A DNA stretch of 64,000 nt, from the NCBI GenBank assembly GCA_000737985.1, contig JNVT01000071.1:1-64000 (forward strand). Direction: 5' to 3'. Shown one piece after another: positions 57,192-64,000 of the stretch; position 1 is the first letter of the stretch; the number at the start of each line of letters is the position of its first letter. A model generated the notes under the pieces. The model saw nothing but the letters and a program-made list of their open reading frames with translations. It was not told where the DNA came from and did no database searches. Both the position numbers and the translations under genes were made by a program. This DNA comes from Gammaproteobacteria bacterium MFB021 (GTDB lineage: Bacteria > Pseudomonadota > Gammaproteobacteria > Pseudomonadales > Halomonadaceae).

Positions 57192-57385
57192 GCTGGAATC
57201 CTCGCGCAAGAGATGAACGTTGAGCGTAGCTCACTCGATGCCACTGTATAGGGTGCGATGGTACGGGGTGTAACGTCGCGGTATGGGGCGGTAGTGTCCG
57301 CGGTCAGGCGGGCCTGCCCCAAATCAGCCTAACGCCCGCCTGTGACCGTTTGGCGTCATGCTCGATTAGGGCACACCTCATGGCG

Positions 57386-57688
57386 CTAGTCGGGATCGAG
57401 ATCCCACTGCAACCCAAACTGTAACCCGTTGACCGCCTCGTTGAGCAAGTCCTGGTCGCGATTGGCGTTGCTGAGGTCGCTCTGGATTCGCGAACTCTGG
57501 GTCTGCGGGTCCGGCCAGCCAAGCCGGCCCATGCACGCCTGGTACTCGGGCTCGCCGGCGATCTGGTGCGTCTGGCGCTCGCAGGTACGGCTGTCTCTGA
57601 GAAAATTCGTCGCACTCACGCGCGGTACCGCCGAGACACAGCCGGCCAGCAGACAGCAGATCAGAATGAGAGGTAGCAGACGACACAT
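57386..57688 (-). CDS. Small lipoprotein of unknown function
   Basis: 100 residues from ATG 57688. Starts MCRLLPLILICCLLAGCVSA with lipobox LAGC, so it should be lipidated; Ser/Ala rather than Asp at +2 suggests outer-membrane sorting. The mature part has CERQTHQIAGEPEYQACMGR, two Cys that could pair, followed by a Gln/Asn-rich helix. Confidence 0.75.
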   Translation of the reverse strand: MCRLLPLILICCLLAGCVSAVPRVSATNFLRDSRTCERQTHQIAGEPEYQACMGRLGWPDPQTQSSRIQSDLSNANRDQDLLNEAVNGLQFGLQWDLDPD

Positions 57689-57864
57689 GGAGGCTTCACC
57701 GGGGACTGCCCCGAAGCGTAGCACTCCTGGCACGGTTTGTTACCAGAATTCCTGTTTCAAGTGCTTGTTCGTAAAGCGACTCGCCGTCGCCGCAGGGCCA
57801 TGCCAGACTGCGCGGGCGGCTGACTCCCTCGCCGCGACGCGGCCTTGACCCAACGGAGCCCGAG

Positions 57865-58254
57865 ATGCACCGAGACGACCTTGCCGATCTCTACCAGGGC
57901 TATATCGACTGCCTGAACCGCCAGGCCTGGGACGCGCTGGGGCGGTTCGTCCACGAAGCCGTGACCCACAACGGCCGCCAGTTGGGGCTCGCCGGCTATC
58001 GCGAGATGCTGGAGCAGGATTTCGCGGCCATCCCGGATCTGTATTTCACCATCGAGCTGCTGGTGGTCGAACCACCGTGCATCGCTGCCAGGTTGGCGTT
58101 CGACTGCACGCCACAAGGCACTTTCCTTGGCCTGGCGGTCGATGGCCGCCGAGTTCGCTTCGCCGAGAACGTCTTCTACACCTGCCATGACGGCAAGATC
58201 GTCAGCGTCCTGTCGGTGGTCGACAAGCGCGCGATCGAAGCGCAGCTGGGGTAG
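57865..58254 (+). CDS. SnoaL-like (ester cyclase family) protein
   Basis: 129 residues, GGAG six bases upstream. LYQGYIDCLNRQAWDALGRF, GLAGYREMLEQDFAAIPDLY and the ending VVDKRAIEAQLG fit the SnoaL/NTF2-like ester cyclase family (COG5485). Substrate unknown; monocistronic. Confidence 0.82.
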   Translation: MHRDDLADLYQGYIDCLNRQAWDALGRFVHEAVTHNGRQLGLAGYREMLEQDFAAIPDLYFTIELLVVEPPCIAARLAFDCTPQGTFLGLAVDGRRVRFAENVFYTCHDGKIVSVLSVVDKRAIEAQLG

Positions 58255-58262
58255 GGGGAAAG

Positions 58263-58553
58263 TCATCCGTCGCAGGCACAGCCCGGTGGTCGATGGCAGG
58301 TGTAGTTCCTGCTGATGCAGCTGTTGCCACAGGCTTTGCCCTTGCGACAGACCTTGCAGCAGCCTTGGGCCAGCAGTTGTCCATCGTCCGCGGTGAGTGT
58401 GGAGAACTCCGGGGCGACGGCCGGGCACTCGCCTTCAAAGGCGATTTCTTGAATGAATACTTGGGAAGGCTGGGGTTCGGCACGGGTTTCTGCGGCAAAG
58501 GCCGTGGCGGCCACGACCATGCTGATCAGCATGGCGATCATTAGCGGTTTCAT
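58263..58553 (-). CDS. Secreted cysteine-rich small protein
   Basis: 96 residues. Signal peptide KPLMIAMLISMVVAATAFAA, an acidic spacer, then GCCKVCRKGKACGNSCISRN and YTCHRPPGCACDG: nine Cys in about 35 residues. The pattern recurs in hypothetical exported proteins of proteobacteria as far as I recall; function unknown. It might bind metal or form disulfides in the periplasm. Convergent with the SnoaL-like gene and eight bases from its stop. Confidence 0.8.
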   Translation of the reverse strand: MKPLMIAMLISMVVAATAFAAETRAEPQPSQVFIQEIAFEGECPAVAPEFSTLTADDGQLLAQGCCKVCRKGKACGNSCISRNYTCHRPPGCACDG

Positions 58554-58950
58554 GTTGCTTCCCTGCGTGTAGGTTTTATAGCGCCTCTTCTGGGCGCTAT
58601 TGGAGCATTACACTGGGATTTTGCGATGCCAATAGCACATTGGTCTTTTGCCGCACCTCACGTGCTGGTCCTTGCTGCGGTGCGTCTTGGCGGTATCGGC
58701 TGCCGGTGGAACTCATGCTTCGCCCTAGGCTGGGCAAAGGCGTTCGGCGCGGGGACACCAGCAACTACCACGTTATCCTGAACACCAGTCAGACGGGGTT
58801 GTCGCCGCTGGCGTGCTGCTGGATGGCCGTGGTGGATATGTGCGGCGCTCGATTCAGGAGCCGCCGGGGGTAGATCGAAGGGCGGTGATGGGGGCGGTGC
58901 AACGGTAGGCGTTGTACCCGTTGCACTTTTGGTCGCTTTTTGACCAGGTT
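58554..58950. other. About 400-base stretch without a credible gene
   Basis: A hairpin ATAGCGCC-TCTTCTG-GGCGCTAT (58578-58600) lies close upstream of the Cys-rich gene, perhaps in its leader. A 77-codon frame at 58640-58873 starts with TTG, has no ribosome site and no recognisable domain. Otherwise nothing is seen. Confidence 0.4.
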
Positions 58951-58951
58951 A

Positions 58952-58986
58952 GAAAAAGCTAAGGGCCAGCTAAATAGCTGACCCTT
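58952..58986 (-). terminator. Terminator of tRNA-Ser
   Basis: On the minus strand AAGGGTCAGCT-ATTT-AGCTGGCCCTT (stem with one G-T mismatch) is followed by AGCTTTTTC, ten bases after the tRNA CCA end. Confidence 0.85.
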
Positions 58987-58996
58987 AAATAAAAAG

Positions 58997-59086
58997 TGGC
59001 GGAGGGACAGGGATTCGAACCCTGGAAGGGCATTAACCCTTGCCGGTTTTCAAGACCGGTGCATTCAACCGCTCTGCCATCCCTCC
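58997..59086 (-). tRNA. tRNA-Ser(UGA)
   Basis: 90 bases with encoded CCA. Acceptor GGAGGGA pairs with TCCCTCC; anticodon loop CTTGAAA gives anticodon TGA; the extra arm CAAGGGTTAATGCCCTT is the long variable arm of tRNA-Ser; T loop GGGTTCGAATCCC. Confidence 0.98.
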
Positions 59087-59101
59087 GGCTTACGGCGGGA
59101 G

Positions 59102-59129
59102 ATAGTACCAGCTCTCCCTCGGTCGTCAA
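59102..59129 (-). promoter_or_regulatory. Sigma-70 promoter of tRNA-Ser
   Basis: On the minus strand TTGACG, 16 bases, TACTAT, ending 16 bases before the tRNA 5' end. The GC-rich bases after the -10 could be a stringent discriminator. Confidence 0.8.
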
Positions 59130-59249
59130 CAGGTTCTTTAGCTTTCAAAGGGTTATTTCACTTCCGGCGGTGCCGTTTACGCTTGTCAGGGGAACTTTGC
59201 AAGGGCATTCTGGTCCATGGGTGTAATCGACATAACCGAGGGGATACGT

Positions 59250-59921
59250 ATGGACTACCGCACATCGCACGACGTCACCGAGCGTCGACCGAGCGTGGCC
59301 AGCACCAACAAGGTGTTACGCAACACCTACATGCTGCTGGCCATGACCCTGATGTTCTCTGCCGTGACCGCGGGCGTCGCGATGGCGCTAGGCGTCACAC
59401 AGATCAACATCTTCATCTTCTTCATCGGCGCCTATGGCCTGATGTTCCTGGTGCACAAGACCGCCAACTCGTCTGCCGGCATTCTGGCGACCTTCGCATT
59501 CACCGGGTTCATGGGCTTCACGCTGGGGCCGATCATCGATCTCTATCTGTCCATCCCCAATGGGGCGCAGCTGGTGATGACCGCGCTGGGCATGACCGCG
59601 GCCACCTTCCTGGGGCTGTCGGCGGTGGCGCTGATCACGCGCAAGGACTTCAGCTTCCTGGGCAACTTCATGGTGGCGGGTGCCATCGTGCTGGTGCTGG
59701 CGATGGTCGCGGCGCTGATCTTCAACATCCCGGGTCTGGCGCTGGCGGTGTCGGCGGGCTTCGTGCTGTTCTCGTCGGCGGCGATCCTGTTCCAGACCAG
59801 TGAGATCGTTCACCGTGCGGGCGAGACCAACTACATTCTCGCCACCATCACGCTCTACGTGTCGATCTACAATCTGTTCATCAGCCTGCTGTCGATTCTG
59901 GGTGTGATGTCCGACGATTGA
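59250..59921 (+). CDS. yccA: Bax inhibitor-1 family membrane protein YccA
   Basis: 223 residues from ATG 59250, GAGGGGAT upstream. Seven membrane helices; LRNTYMLLAMTLMFSAVTAG, SSAAILFQTSEIVHRAGETN and ATITLYVSIYNLFISLLSIL are BI-1/YccA blocks. In E. coli YccA is a substrate and modulator of FtsH. Next to tus genes, as in E. coli yccA-tusE. Confidence 0.94.
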   Translation: MDYRTSHDVTERRPSVASTNKVLRNTYMLLAMTLMFSAVTAGVAMALGVTQINIFIFFIGAYGLMFLVHKTANSSAGILATFAFTGFMGFTLGPIIDLYLSIPNGAQLVMTALGMTAATFLGLSAVALITRKDFSFLGNFMVAGAIVLVLAMVAALIFNIPGLALAVSAGFVLFSSAAILFQTSEIVHRAGETNYILATITLYVSIYNLFISLLSILGVMSDD

Positions 59922-59959
59922 TCCGCACGCCGGGCAATGACCGGTACAATCGCTGAACG

Positions 59960-59986
59960 AAAACCCCACTTCGGTGGGGTTTTCTG
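59960..59986 (+). terminator. Terminator after yccA
   Basis: AAAACCCCAC-TTCG-GTGGGGTTTT, a 10-bp stem with a stable TTCG loop and a TTTTC tail. It is a textbook intrinsic terminator and works in either direction. Confidence 0.93.
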
Positions 59987-60063
59987 CGTTTGGGGTTGAG
60001 GTTTGGCGGTGGGGGCGGCTTTGGTAAGATGCGACTTTTCTCCTGATCGATAGGCCCTACGAC

Positions 60064-60459
60064 GTGTTGAGCTATGCGCTGCTGGTACACGCCGCGCCCT
60101 ACAGCGAACAGGGTGCGCTCTCGGCGCTGCGTTTCGCCCAGGCGGCGGTGGCGCAGGGCCACCGGGTGTCGAGCGTGTTCTTCTACCGCGATGGCGTGCA
60201 CAACGCCTCGACGCTGATGGCGCCGCCGCAGGACGAGGTGCACCTGGCCGAGGGCTGGCGCGCGCTGGCCCAGGAACATGGCACTGAGCTGTTGGTCTGC
60301 ATCGCGGCGAGCCTGCGTCGTGGCCTGATGAACGCTGAGGAGGGCGTGCGCCACGGTCGCGAGGCGCACAACCTCGAGCCACCCTTCGTATTGACCGGGC
60401 TGGGGCAACTGGTCGATGCGATGCAGGCCAACGACCGCGTGATCACCTTTGCCCCCTGA
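60064..60459 (+). CDS. tusD: Sulfurtransferase TusD
   Basis: 131 residues from GTG 60064. DsrE fold: YALLVHAAPYSEQGALSALR, and the persulfide Cys in LLVCIAASLRRGLMN. It relays sulfur from TusA to TusE for 2-thiouridine synthesis by MnmA. First of tusDCBE. Confidence 0.95.
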   Translation: MLSYALLVHAAPYSEQGALSALRFAQAAVAQGHRVSSVFFYRDGVHNASTLMAPPQDEVHLAEGWRALAQEHGTELLVCIAASLRRGLMNAEEGVRHGREAHNLEPPFVLTGLGQLVDAMQANDRVITFAP

Positions 60460-60508
60460 GCGCCGACCCATGAGTGAGTGTCAGAGATTGAGTGTCGGAG
60501 TAAGTGCC

Positions 60509-60910
60509 ATGCAAGACGATGAGGCGGCGCTGGCCGCCGATACCCCGATAGCGCCGCTCGATCTGCTGGTGATCCTGCGCCATCCGCCCCACGGCAGCAG
60601 CTGGCTGCGCGAGGGCGTCGATGTCGCGCTGGTGGCGGCGGCCTTCGGCCAGTCAGTGGGTCTGCTGTTCCAGGGTGACGGTGTCTTTGCGCTGGTCGAG
60701 GGTCAGCGTGCCGGGCCGCTGGGCCAGAAGGGCACCCATGCGCAGCTGGCCATGCTGGAGATGTACGATATCGAGCGGCTCTGGGTCAGCGCGAGCGCTC
60801 TGCGCGCCCGTGGGCTCACGCCAGCGGATCTCATGCTGCCGGTGCAACTGCTCGAGGCCGATGCGCTCGAACGCCTGGTCCACGCGCAGCCGCACACGCT
60901 GCTCTTCTGA
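60509..60910 (+). CDS. tusC: Sulfur relay protein TusC
   Basis: 133 residues from ATG 60509, GGAG nine bases upstream; ATG 60470 is an alternative. DsrF-like: LLVILRHPPHGSSWLREGVD, VGLLFQGDGVFALVEGQ, MYDIERLWVSASALRARGL. Non-catalytic partner in the TusBCD hexamer. Confidence 0.93.
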   Translation: MQDDEAALAADTPIAPLDLLVILRHPPHGSSWLREGVDVALVAAAFGQSVGLLFQGDGVFALVEGQRAGPLGQKGTHAQLAMLEMYDIERLWVSASALRARGLTPADLMLPVQLLEADALERLVHAQPHTLLF

Positions 60911-60924
60911 GCGAGGAGATTTCG

Positions 60925-61215
60925 ATGATGCTGCACCTGCTCAACCGCTCGCCCCAGTTCGACGGTCTCTACTGGGACTTGAGCGAGGCGTTCGGTGCCG
61001 ACGACCACCTGCTGCTGATCGAAGATGCCTGCTACGCCGCACTGCCCGCTGCCGCAGCCAGCCTGGCGGCTTTCGGCGGGCGCGTCTCGGTGCTCTCGGA
61101 AGACGCTGAATCACGCGGCCTGCTGGGGCGTCTGAGTGACGATGTGGCGCTGGTCGATATGGCCGGCTTCGTCGCGTTGACGGCGACCTTCCCCCATAGC
61201 TTGAGCTGGTTCTGA
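60925..61215 (+). CDS. tusB: Sulfur relay protein TusB
   Basis: 96 residues, the usual TusB size. MLHLLNRSPQF, LLLIEDACYAAL and ending SLSWF are DsrH/TusB features. Its stop overlaps tusE (TGATG). Confidence 0.94.
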   Translation: MMLHLLNRSPQFDGLYWDLSEAFGADDHLLLIEDACYAALPAAAASLAAFGGRVSVLSEDAESRGLLGRLSDDVALVDMAGFVALTATFPHSLSWF

Positions 61216-61562
61216 TGACGACGATGGCACGCACGATAACGGTCGAGGGGCGCGAGATCGCTCTCGACCCCGAAGGGTATCTGGTTTCGCTTGCCGACTG
61301 GACGCCGGCGGTGGCGGAGGCACTGGCGAGTGAGGAGGGGCGCGCGTTGAGCGCCGCGCACTGGGAGGTGCTGACGGTGCTGCGCGACTTCTACCAGCGC
61401 TACGAGGCGGCGCCGGCGATGCGCCCGCTGGTCAAGGCGGTGCGCCAGGCACTGGGCGAGGAGAAGGGCAGCTCGATCTATTTGATGCGGCTGTTTCCGG
61501 AGAGCCCGGCCAAGGTGGGCGCGCGTCTGGCCGGGCTACCCAAACCGACTAACTGCCTGTGA
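61215..61562 (+). CDS. tusE: Sulfur carrier TusE (DsrC family)
   Basis: 115 residues. DPEGYLVSLADWTPAVAEAL, LSAAHWEVLTVLRDFYQRYE and RPLVKAVRQALGEEKGSSIY define DsrC. The penultimate Cys of the C-terminal arm (PKPTNCL) is the persulfide carrier; the second Cys found in true DsrC sulfite reductase subunits is missing, so TusE is right. Confidence 0.95.
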   Translation: MTTMARTITVEGREIALDPEGYLVSLADWTPAVAEALASEEGRALSAAHWEVLTVLRDFYQRYEAAPAMRPLVKAVRQALGEEKGSSIYLMRLFPESPAKVGARLAGLPKPTNCL

Positions 61563-61596
61563 CTCCGCATGAGCGATCGTATATGAGCGCCAGCCG

Positions 61597-62145
61597 ATGA
61601 ACTTTCTCGCCCATGCCGAGCTCGCCCGCCACGGCAGTGACGACTTCCTGCTGGGCAATCTGATCGCCGATGGCGTCAAGGGGCAGCAGCTGGCGGCGTG
61701 GCCGTCAGCGGTGGCGGCGGGTATCCGTCACCATCGCCAGGTGGATGCCGCCATCGACTGCCATCCCGAGGTTGTTGCGCTGCGTGCCAGCGCCCCGGCC
61801 GCCCAGCGGCGCTTCGTGGGTATTGCGCTGGATCTGGTGTGGGATCACTTCCTCGCCGCCTGCCATCCCGATCCTCAGCTGGTCACCCGCTGTTATCGCG
61901 TGCTCGGCGGTGCCCCGGCGCCGGATCGGCTGGGCCGCCTGGTACCAGCGATGATCGAGGGTGACTGGCTGGCGCGCTATGCCGATTTCGCCTTCACCTG
62001 CCGCGCGATTGCCGGTATCGGCAGCCGGCTCCGCGGCCCCAATCGGCTGGCGGAACTGACGCCCTGGCTGGATGACGAGTATCCGCGGCTCGAGGCGGCG
62101 TTCGTGAGGCTGTGGCCGGAGATGCAGGCGCGCTTTGCCGGCTGA
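61597..62145 (+). CDS. acpH: Acyl carrier protein phosphodiesterase
   Basis: 182 residues. MNFLAHAELA, LLGNLIADGVKG and IRHHRQVDAAIDCHPEV carry the HD-like metal ligands of AcpH; LDLVWDHFLA follows. It removes phosphopantetheine from ACP. Same strand as tusE, 34 bases downstream. Confidence 0.93.
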   Translation: MNFLAHAELARHGSDDFLLGNLIADGVKGQQLAAWPSAVAAGIRHHRQVDAAIDCHPEVVALRASAPAAQRRFVGIALDLVWDHFLAACHPDPQLVTRCYRVLGGAPAPDRLGRLVPAMIEGDWLARYADFAFTCRAIAGIGSRLRGPNRLAELTPWLDDEYPRLEAAFVRLWPEMQARFAG

Positions 62146-62201
62146 TCGGTGATGTGAGCCGGGAGCTGCCATCGCTGAATCGGTCGTCAACGTAAGCTAG
62201 C

Positions 62202-62227
62202 GCCGGCGAGCCCAGCGGCTCGCCGGC
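62202..62227. terminator. Bidirectional hairpin between acpH and moeA
   Basis: GCCGGCGAGCC-CAGC-GGCTCGCCGGC is a perfect 11-bp stem between the two convergent genes. T runs are short (TGTCTTC on the plus strand), so termination is probable rather than certain. Confidence 0.55.
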
Positions 62228-62260
62228 TGTCTTCGAACGGCTTCTGTTTCTGCGCCTGGG

Positions 62261-63460
62261 TCAGGCTTCGAGCCAGAGGCATTCGACCCGATCGCCGGGA
62301 GAGATGTCGCTGTGCGGCGGAATCACCGCGAAGGCGTTGGTGGCCGCGCAGGAGGTGAGCACGGCGGAGCTCTGTTCCGGATAAGCCCGCGCCACGATGC
62401 GCTCGCCCTCGAATGCCAGGGTGGCGCGCAGATAGTGGCGGCGGCCCTCGGTGCGGGTGCTGAAATCCGCCTCGGCGGGGACCCGTGGCAGCTCCAGTTG
62501 ATCCGTGCATCCCATCAGCGCGCCCAGCAGCGGGCGCAAATAGAGCCAGGCGCCGACATAGCTGGATACCGGGTTGCCCGGCAGGCCGACCACCCGCGTG
62601 GCGCCGATGGTCCCCAGTGCCAGCGGTTTGCCCGGGCGCATGGCCAGGCGCCACAGCGTTAGCTCACCGAGCTGCTCCAGCGCCGGTTTGACGTGATCCT
62701 CCTCGCCGACACTGACCCCGCCGGTAGTGACGATCACATCGGCCATTGCCGCCGCCTCGGCGAGCCGGGCGCGGGTGGTGTCGAAACTGTCGGCGACCCG
62801 CACCTGGGCCACCAGCTCGCCGCCGAAGCGCGCGACCAGGCTCGCCAGCATCGCTCCGTTGCTGTTGTAGATCTGCCCCGGCGCCAGCGGCTGCCCCGGT
62901 TCGACGATCTCATCGCCGGTCAGCAGCAGCGCCACCCGCGGGCGCCTCACCACCTCGACCGTGTCTAGCCCTTGGCCTGCAAGCAGACCCAGCGCGGCGG
63001 CGCCCAGGCGGGTGCCGGCACTGAGCAGGCGGCTGCCCACGCTGACGTCGAGCCCGCGGCGGCGCACGTTCTGGCCCGGCTGGGTGGGGGGTATGCGTGC
63101 CAGTCCATCCTCGAGGGTGACGTTTTCCTGGATCGCTACGCAGTCGGCGCCGGGTGGTATCTCGCTGCCGGTGAACAGGCGTGCGCAGGTGCCGGGTGCC
63201 AGCGGCTGCGGCGCTTGGCCGGCGGCGATGCGCTGCGAGATCGGCAGGGCGCCGCCGGAGTCGCCGCTGGCCAGGGCGTAGCCGTCCATGGCGCTGTTGT
63301 CGGCAGGCGGCACGTCGAGCGCCGCGGCCACCTCCTGCGCCAGCACGCGGCCGGCAGCTTCGGCACAGGCGATACGCTCGGCGCCCAATGGGGTCACGCC
63401 GTCGAGCAGGGCTTCCCGGGCGCGCTCTACGCTCTCCAGCGGGGGTGTCGTTTCAGCCAT
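62261..63460 (-). CDS. moeA: Molybdopterin molybdotransferase MoeA
   Basis: 399 residues. [69 protein letters not shown] and [20 protein letters not shown] give a full MoeA. Inserts Mo into adenylylated molybdopterin. Start overlaps the moaB stop by eight bases. Confidence 0.96.
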   Translation of the reverse strand: MAETTPPLESVERAREALLDGVTPLGAERIACAEAAGRVLAQEVAAALDVPPADNSAMDGYALASGDSGGALPISQRIAAGQAPQPLAPGTCARLFTGSEIPPGADCVAIQENVTLEDGLARIPPTQPGQNVRRRGLDVSVGSRLLSAGTRLGAAALGLLAGQGLDTVEVVRRPRVALLLTGDEIVEPGQPLAPGQIYNSNGAMLASLVARFGGELVAQVRVADSFDTTRARLAEAAAMADVIVTTGGVSVGEEDHVKPALEQLGELTLWRLAMRPGKPLALGTIGATRVVGLPGNPVSSYVGAWLYLRPLLGALMGCTDQLELPRVPAEADFSTRTEGRRHYLRATLAFEGERIVARAYPEQSSAVLTSCAATNAFAVIPPHSDISPGDRVECLWLEA

Positions 63461-63980
63461 GCGTGTGGGTGCCTCGTTCCGGAATCACCAGATTGGCGAA
63501 GTTGCACGGGCGGTGGCGGCTGTCGAGCTGCTCGCCGAGGATGCGGTCCCATCCGGTGCGACAGGCGCCGGTGGAGCCGGGCAGGGCAAAGATCACGGTG
63601 CGATTGGCCAGGCCGCCGAGACAGCGGCTCTGCACCGTGGAACTGCCGATCTCCTCGAACGAGACCTGGCGGAACAGCTCGCCGAAGCCCTCGATATGTT
63701 TGTCGAGCAGCGGTGCGATCGCCTCCGGGGTCGAATCGCGCCCGGTGAAGCCGGTGCCACCGGTGGTCAGGACCACCTGTACCTCGGGGTCGGCGATCCA
63801 GGTGGCGACGACCGCGCGGATACGATAGACGTCATCCGGCACGATGCGCTTTTCGGCCAGCCGGTGGCCGGCTCCTTCGAGCCGCTCGACCAGGGTCTGG
63901 CCGGAGCGGTCGCTCTGCTCATCGCGGGTGTCGGAGACGGTCAGCACCGCGATCGACAGCGGGATCAGTGCCTCGCTCAT
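63453..63980 (-). CDS. moaB: Molybdenum cofactor biosynthesis protein MoaB
   Basis: 175 residues. [40 protein letters not shown] and [20 protein letters not shown] are MoaB/MogA motifs. GGAG is 11 bases upstream. Presumed molybdopterin adenylyltransferase acting before MoeA. Confidence 0.95.
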   Translation of the reverse strand: MSEALIPLSIAVLTVSDTRDEQSDRSGQTLVERLEGAGHRLAEKRIVPDDVYRIRAVVATWIADPEVQVVLTTGGTGFTGRDSTPEAIAPLLDKHIEGFGELFRQVSFEEIGSSTVQSRCLGGLANRTVIFALPGSTGACRTGWDRILGEQLDSRHRPCNFANLVIPERGTHTHG

Positions 63981-64000
63981 GCGTCCGCTCCGCCGTTGGT
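63977..64000 (-). CDS. Possible 3' end of the gene upstream of moaB (cut by window edge)
   Basis: The last 24 bases read on the minus strand TNGGADA then TGA, the stop sharing ATGA with the moaB start. This is the coupling expected of an operon; only seven codons are visible, so the gene cannot be identified (a molybdenum-cofactor gene is a guess). Confidence 0.35.
   Translation of the reverse strand, partial: TNGGADA

Noticed and set aside
58640-58873. 77-codon frame between the Cys-rich gene and tRNA-Ser
   Set aside because: TTG start, no ribosome site, no domain, atypical codon use.

Overview
The window is GC-rich chromosomal DNA from a motile gammaproteobacterium. The gene set (yejABEF, rsuA, corA, mltD-gloB-methyltransferase-rnhA-dnaQ, nudC, tusDCBE, yccA, moeA/moaB, thiXYZ) and the flagellar layout point to a halophile-like lineage such as the Halomonadaceae (Halomonas, Chromohalobacter, Salinicola or Kushneria). 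That placement is inference from gene content; no 16S gene is present.

Layout. Bases 1-177 are the right end of an IS3-family insertion sequence. Next (216-4310, minus) is a very large TPR/glycosyltransferase fusion protein, immediately downstream of flagellin fliC (4497-5399). Bases 4497-30928 are a flagellar superlocus in four blocks: fliC, flgN, flgM and flgA on the minus strand; flgBCDEFGHIJKL on the plus strand; fliF-GHIJKLMNOPQR as one long minus-strand run; and fliE alone, divergent from fliF. Together they encode the MS ring, C ring, export gate and ATPase, rod, hook, rings, hook-filament junction, filament and anti-sigma checkpoint. Missing from the window are flhA, flhB, fliD, fliS, motor stator genes and the master regulator. 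Three excellent sigma-28 promoters (fliC, flgMN, flgKL) show that the late genes are under FliA control.

From 31 kb onward the content is housekeeping: rarD, an omega-amidase, corA and rsuA; the yejABEF peptide ABC importer; mltD, gloB, a YafS-like methyltransferase, rnhA, dnaQ and nudC; an SCP2 protein, sohB, an ArsR regulator, yhhQ and an alpha/beta hydrolase; cho; and the thiamine-precursor importer thiXYZ behind a TPP riboswitch, divergent from a degenerate APH-fold protein. Then come a CvrA-type K+/H+ antiporter, several small conserved proteins (a lipoprotein, a SnoaL-like protein and a cysteine-rich secreted protein), tRNA-Ser(UGA), yccA, the tusDCBE tRNA 2-thiolation relay, acpH, and moeA/moaB for molybdenum cofactor.

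The least ordinary parts are: (1) the TPR-GT41-FkbM-like-GT fusion beside flagellin, whose last third is clearly AT-richer than the rest and abuts an IS end, probably a flagellin glycosylation enzyme; (2) a candidate preQ1-I-type leader with an inserted spacer in front of yhhQ; (3) a 160-bp repeat present as two inverted copies flanking a 4-kb segment, one copy abutting a 143-bp MITE-like element with perfect 16-bp terminal repeats, plus a 50-bp miniature of that element; (4) an Asn/Gly-rich insertion in FliF; (5) a 5'-terminal hairpin in the fliC messenger.
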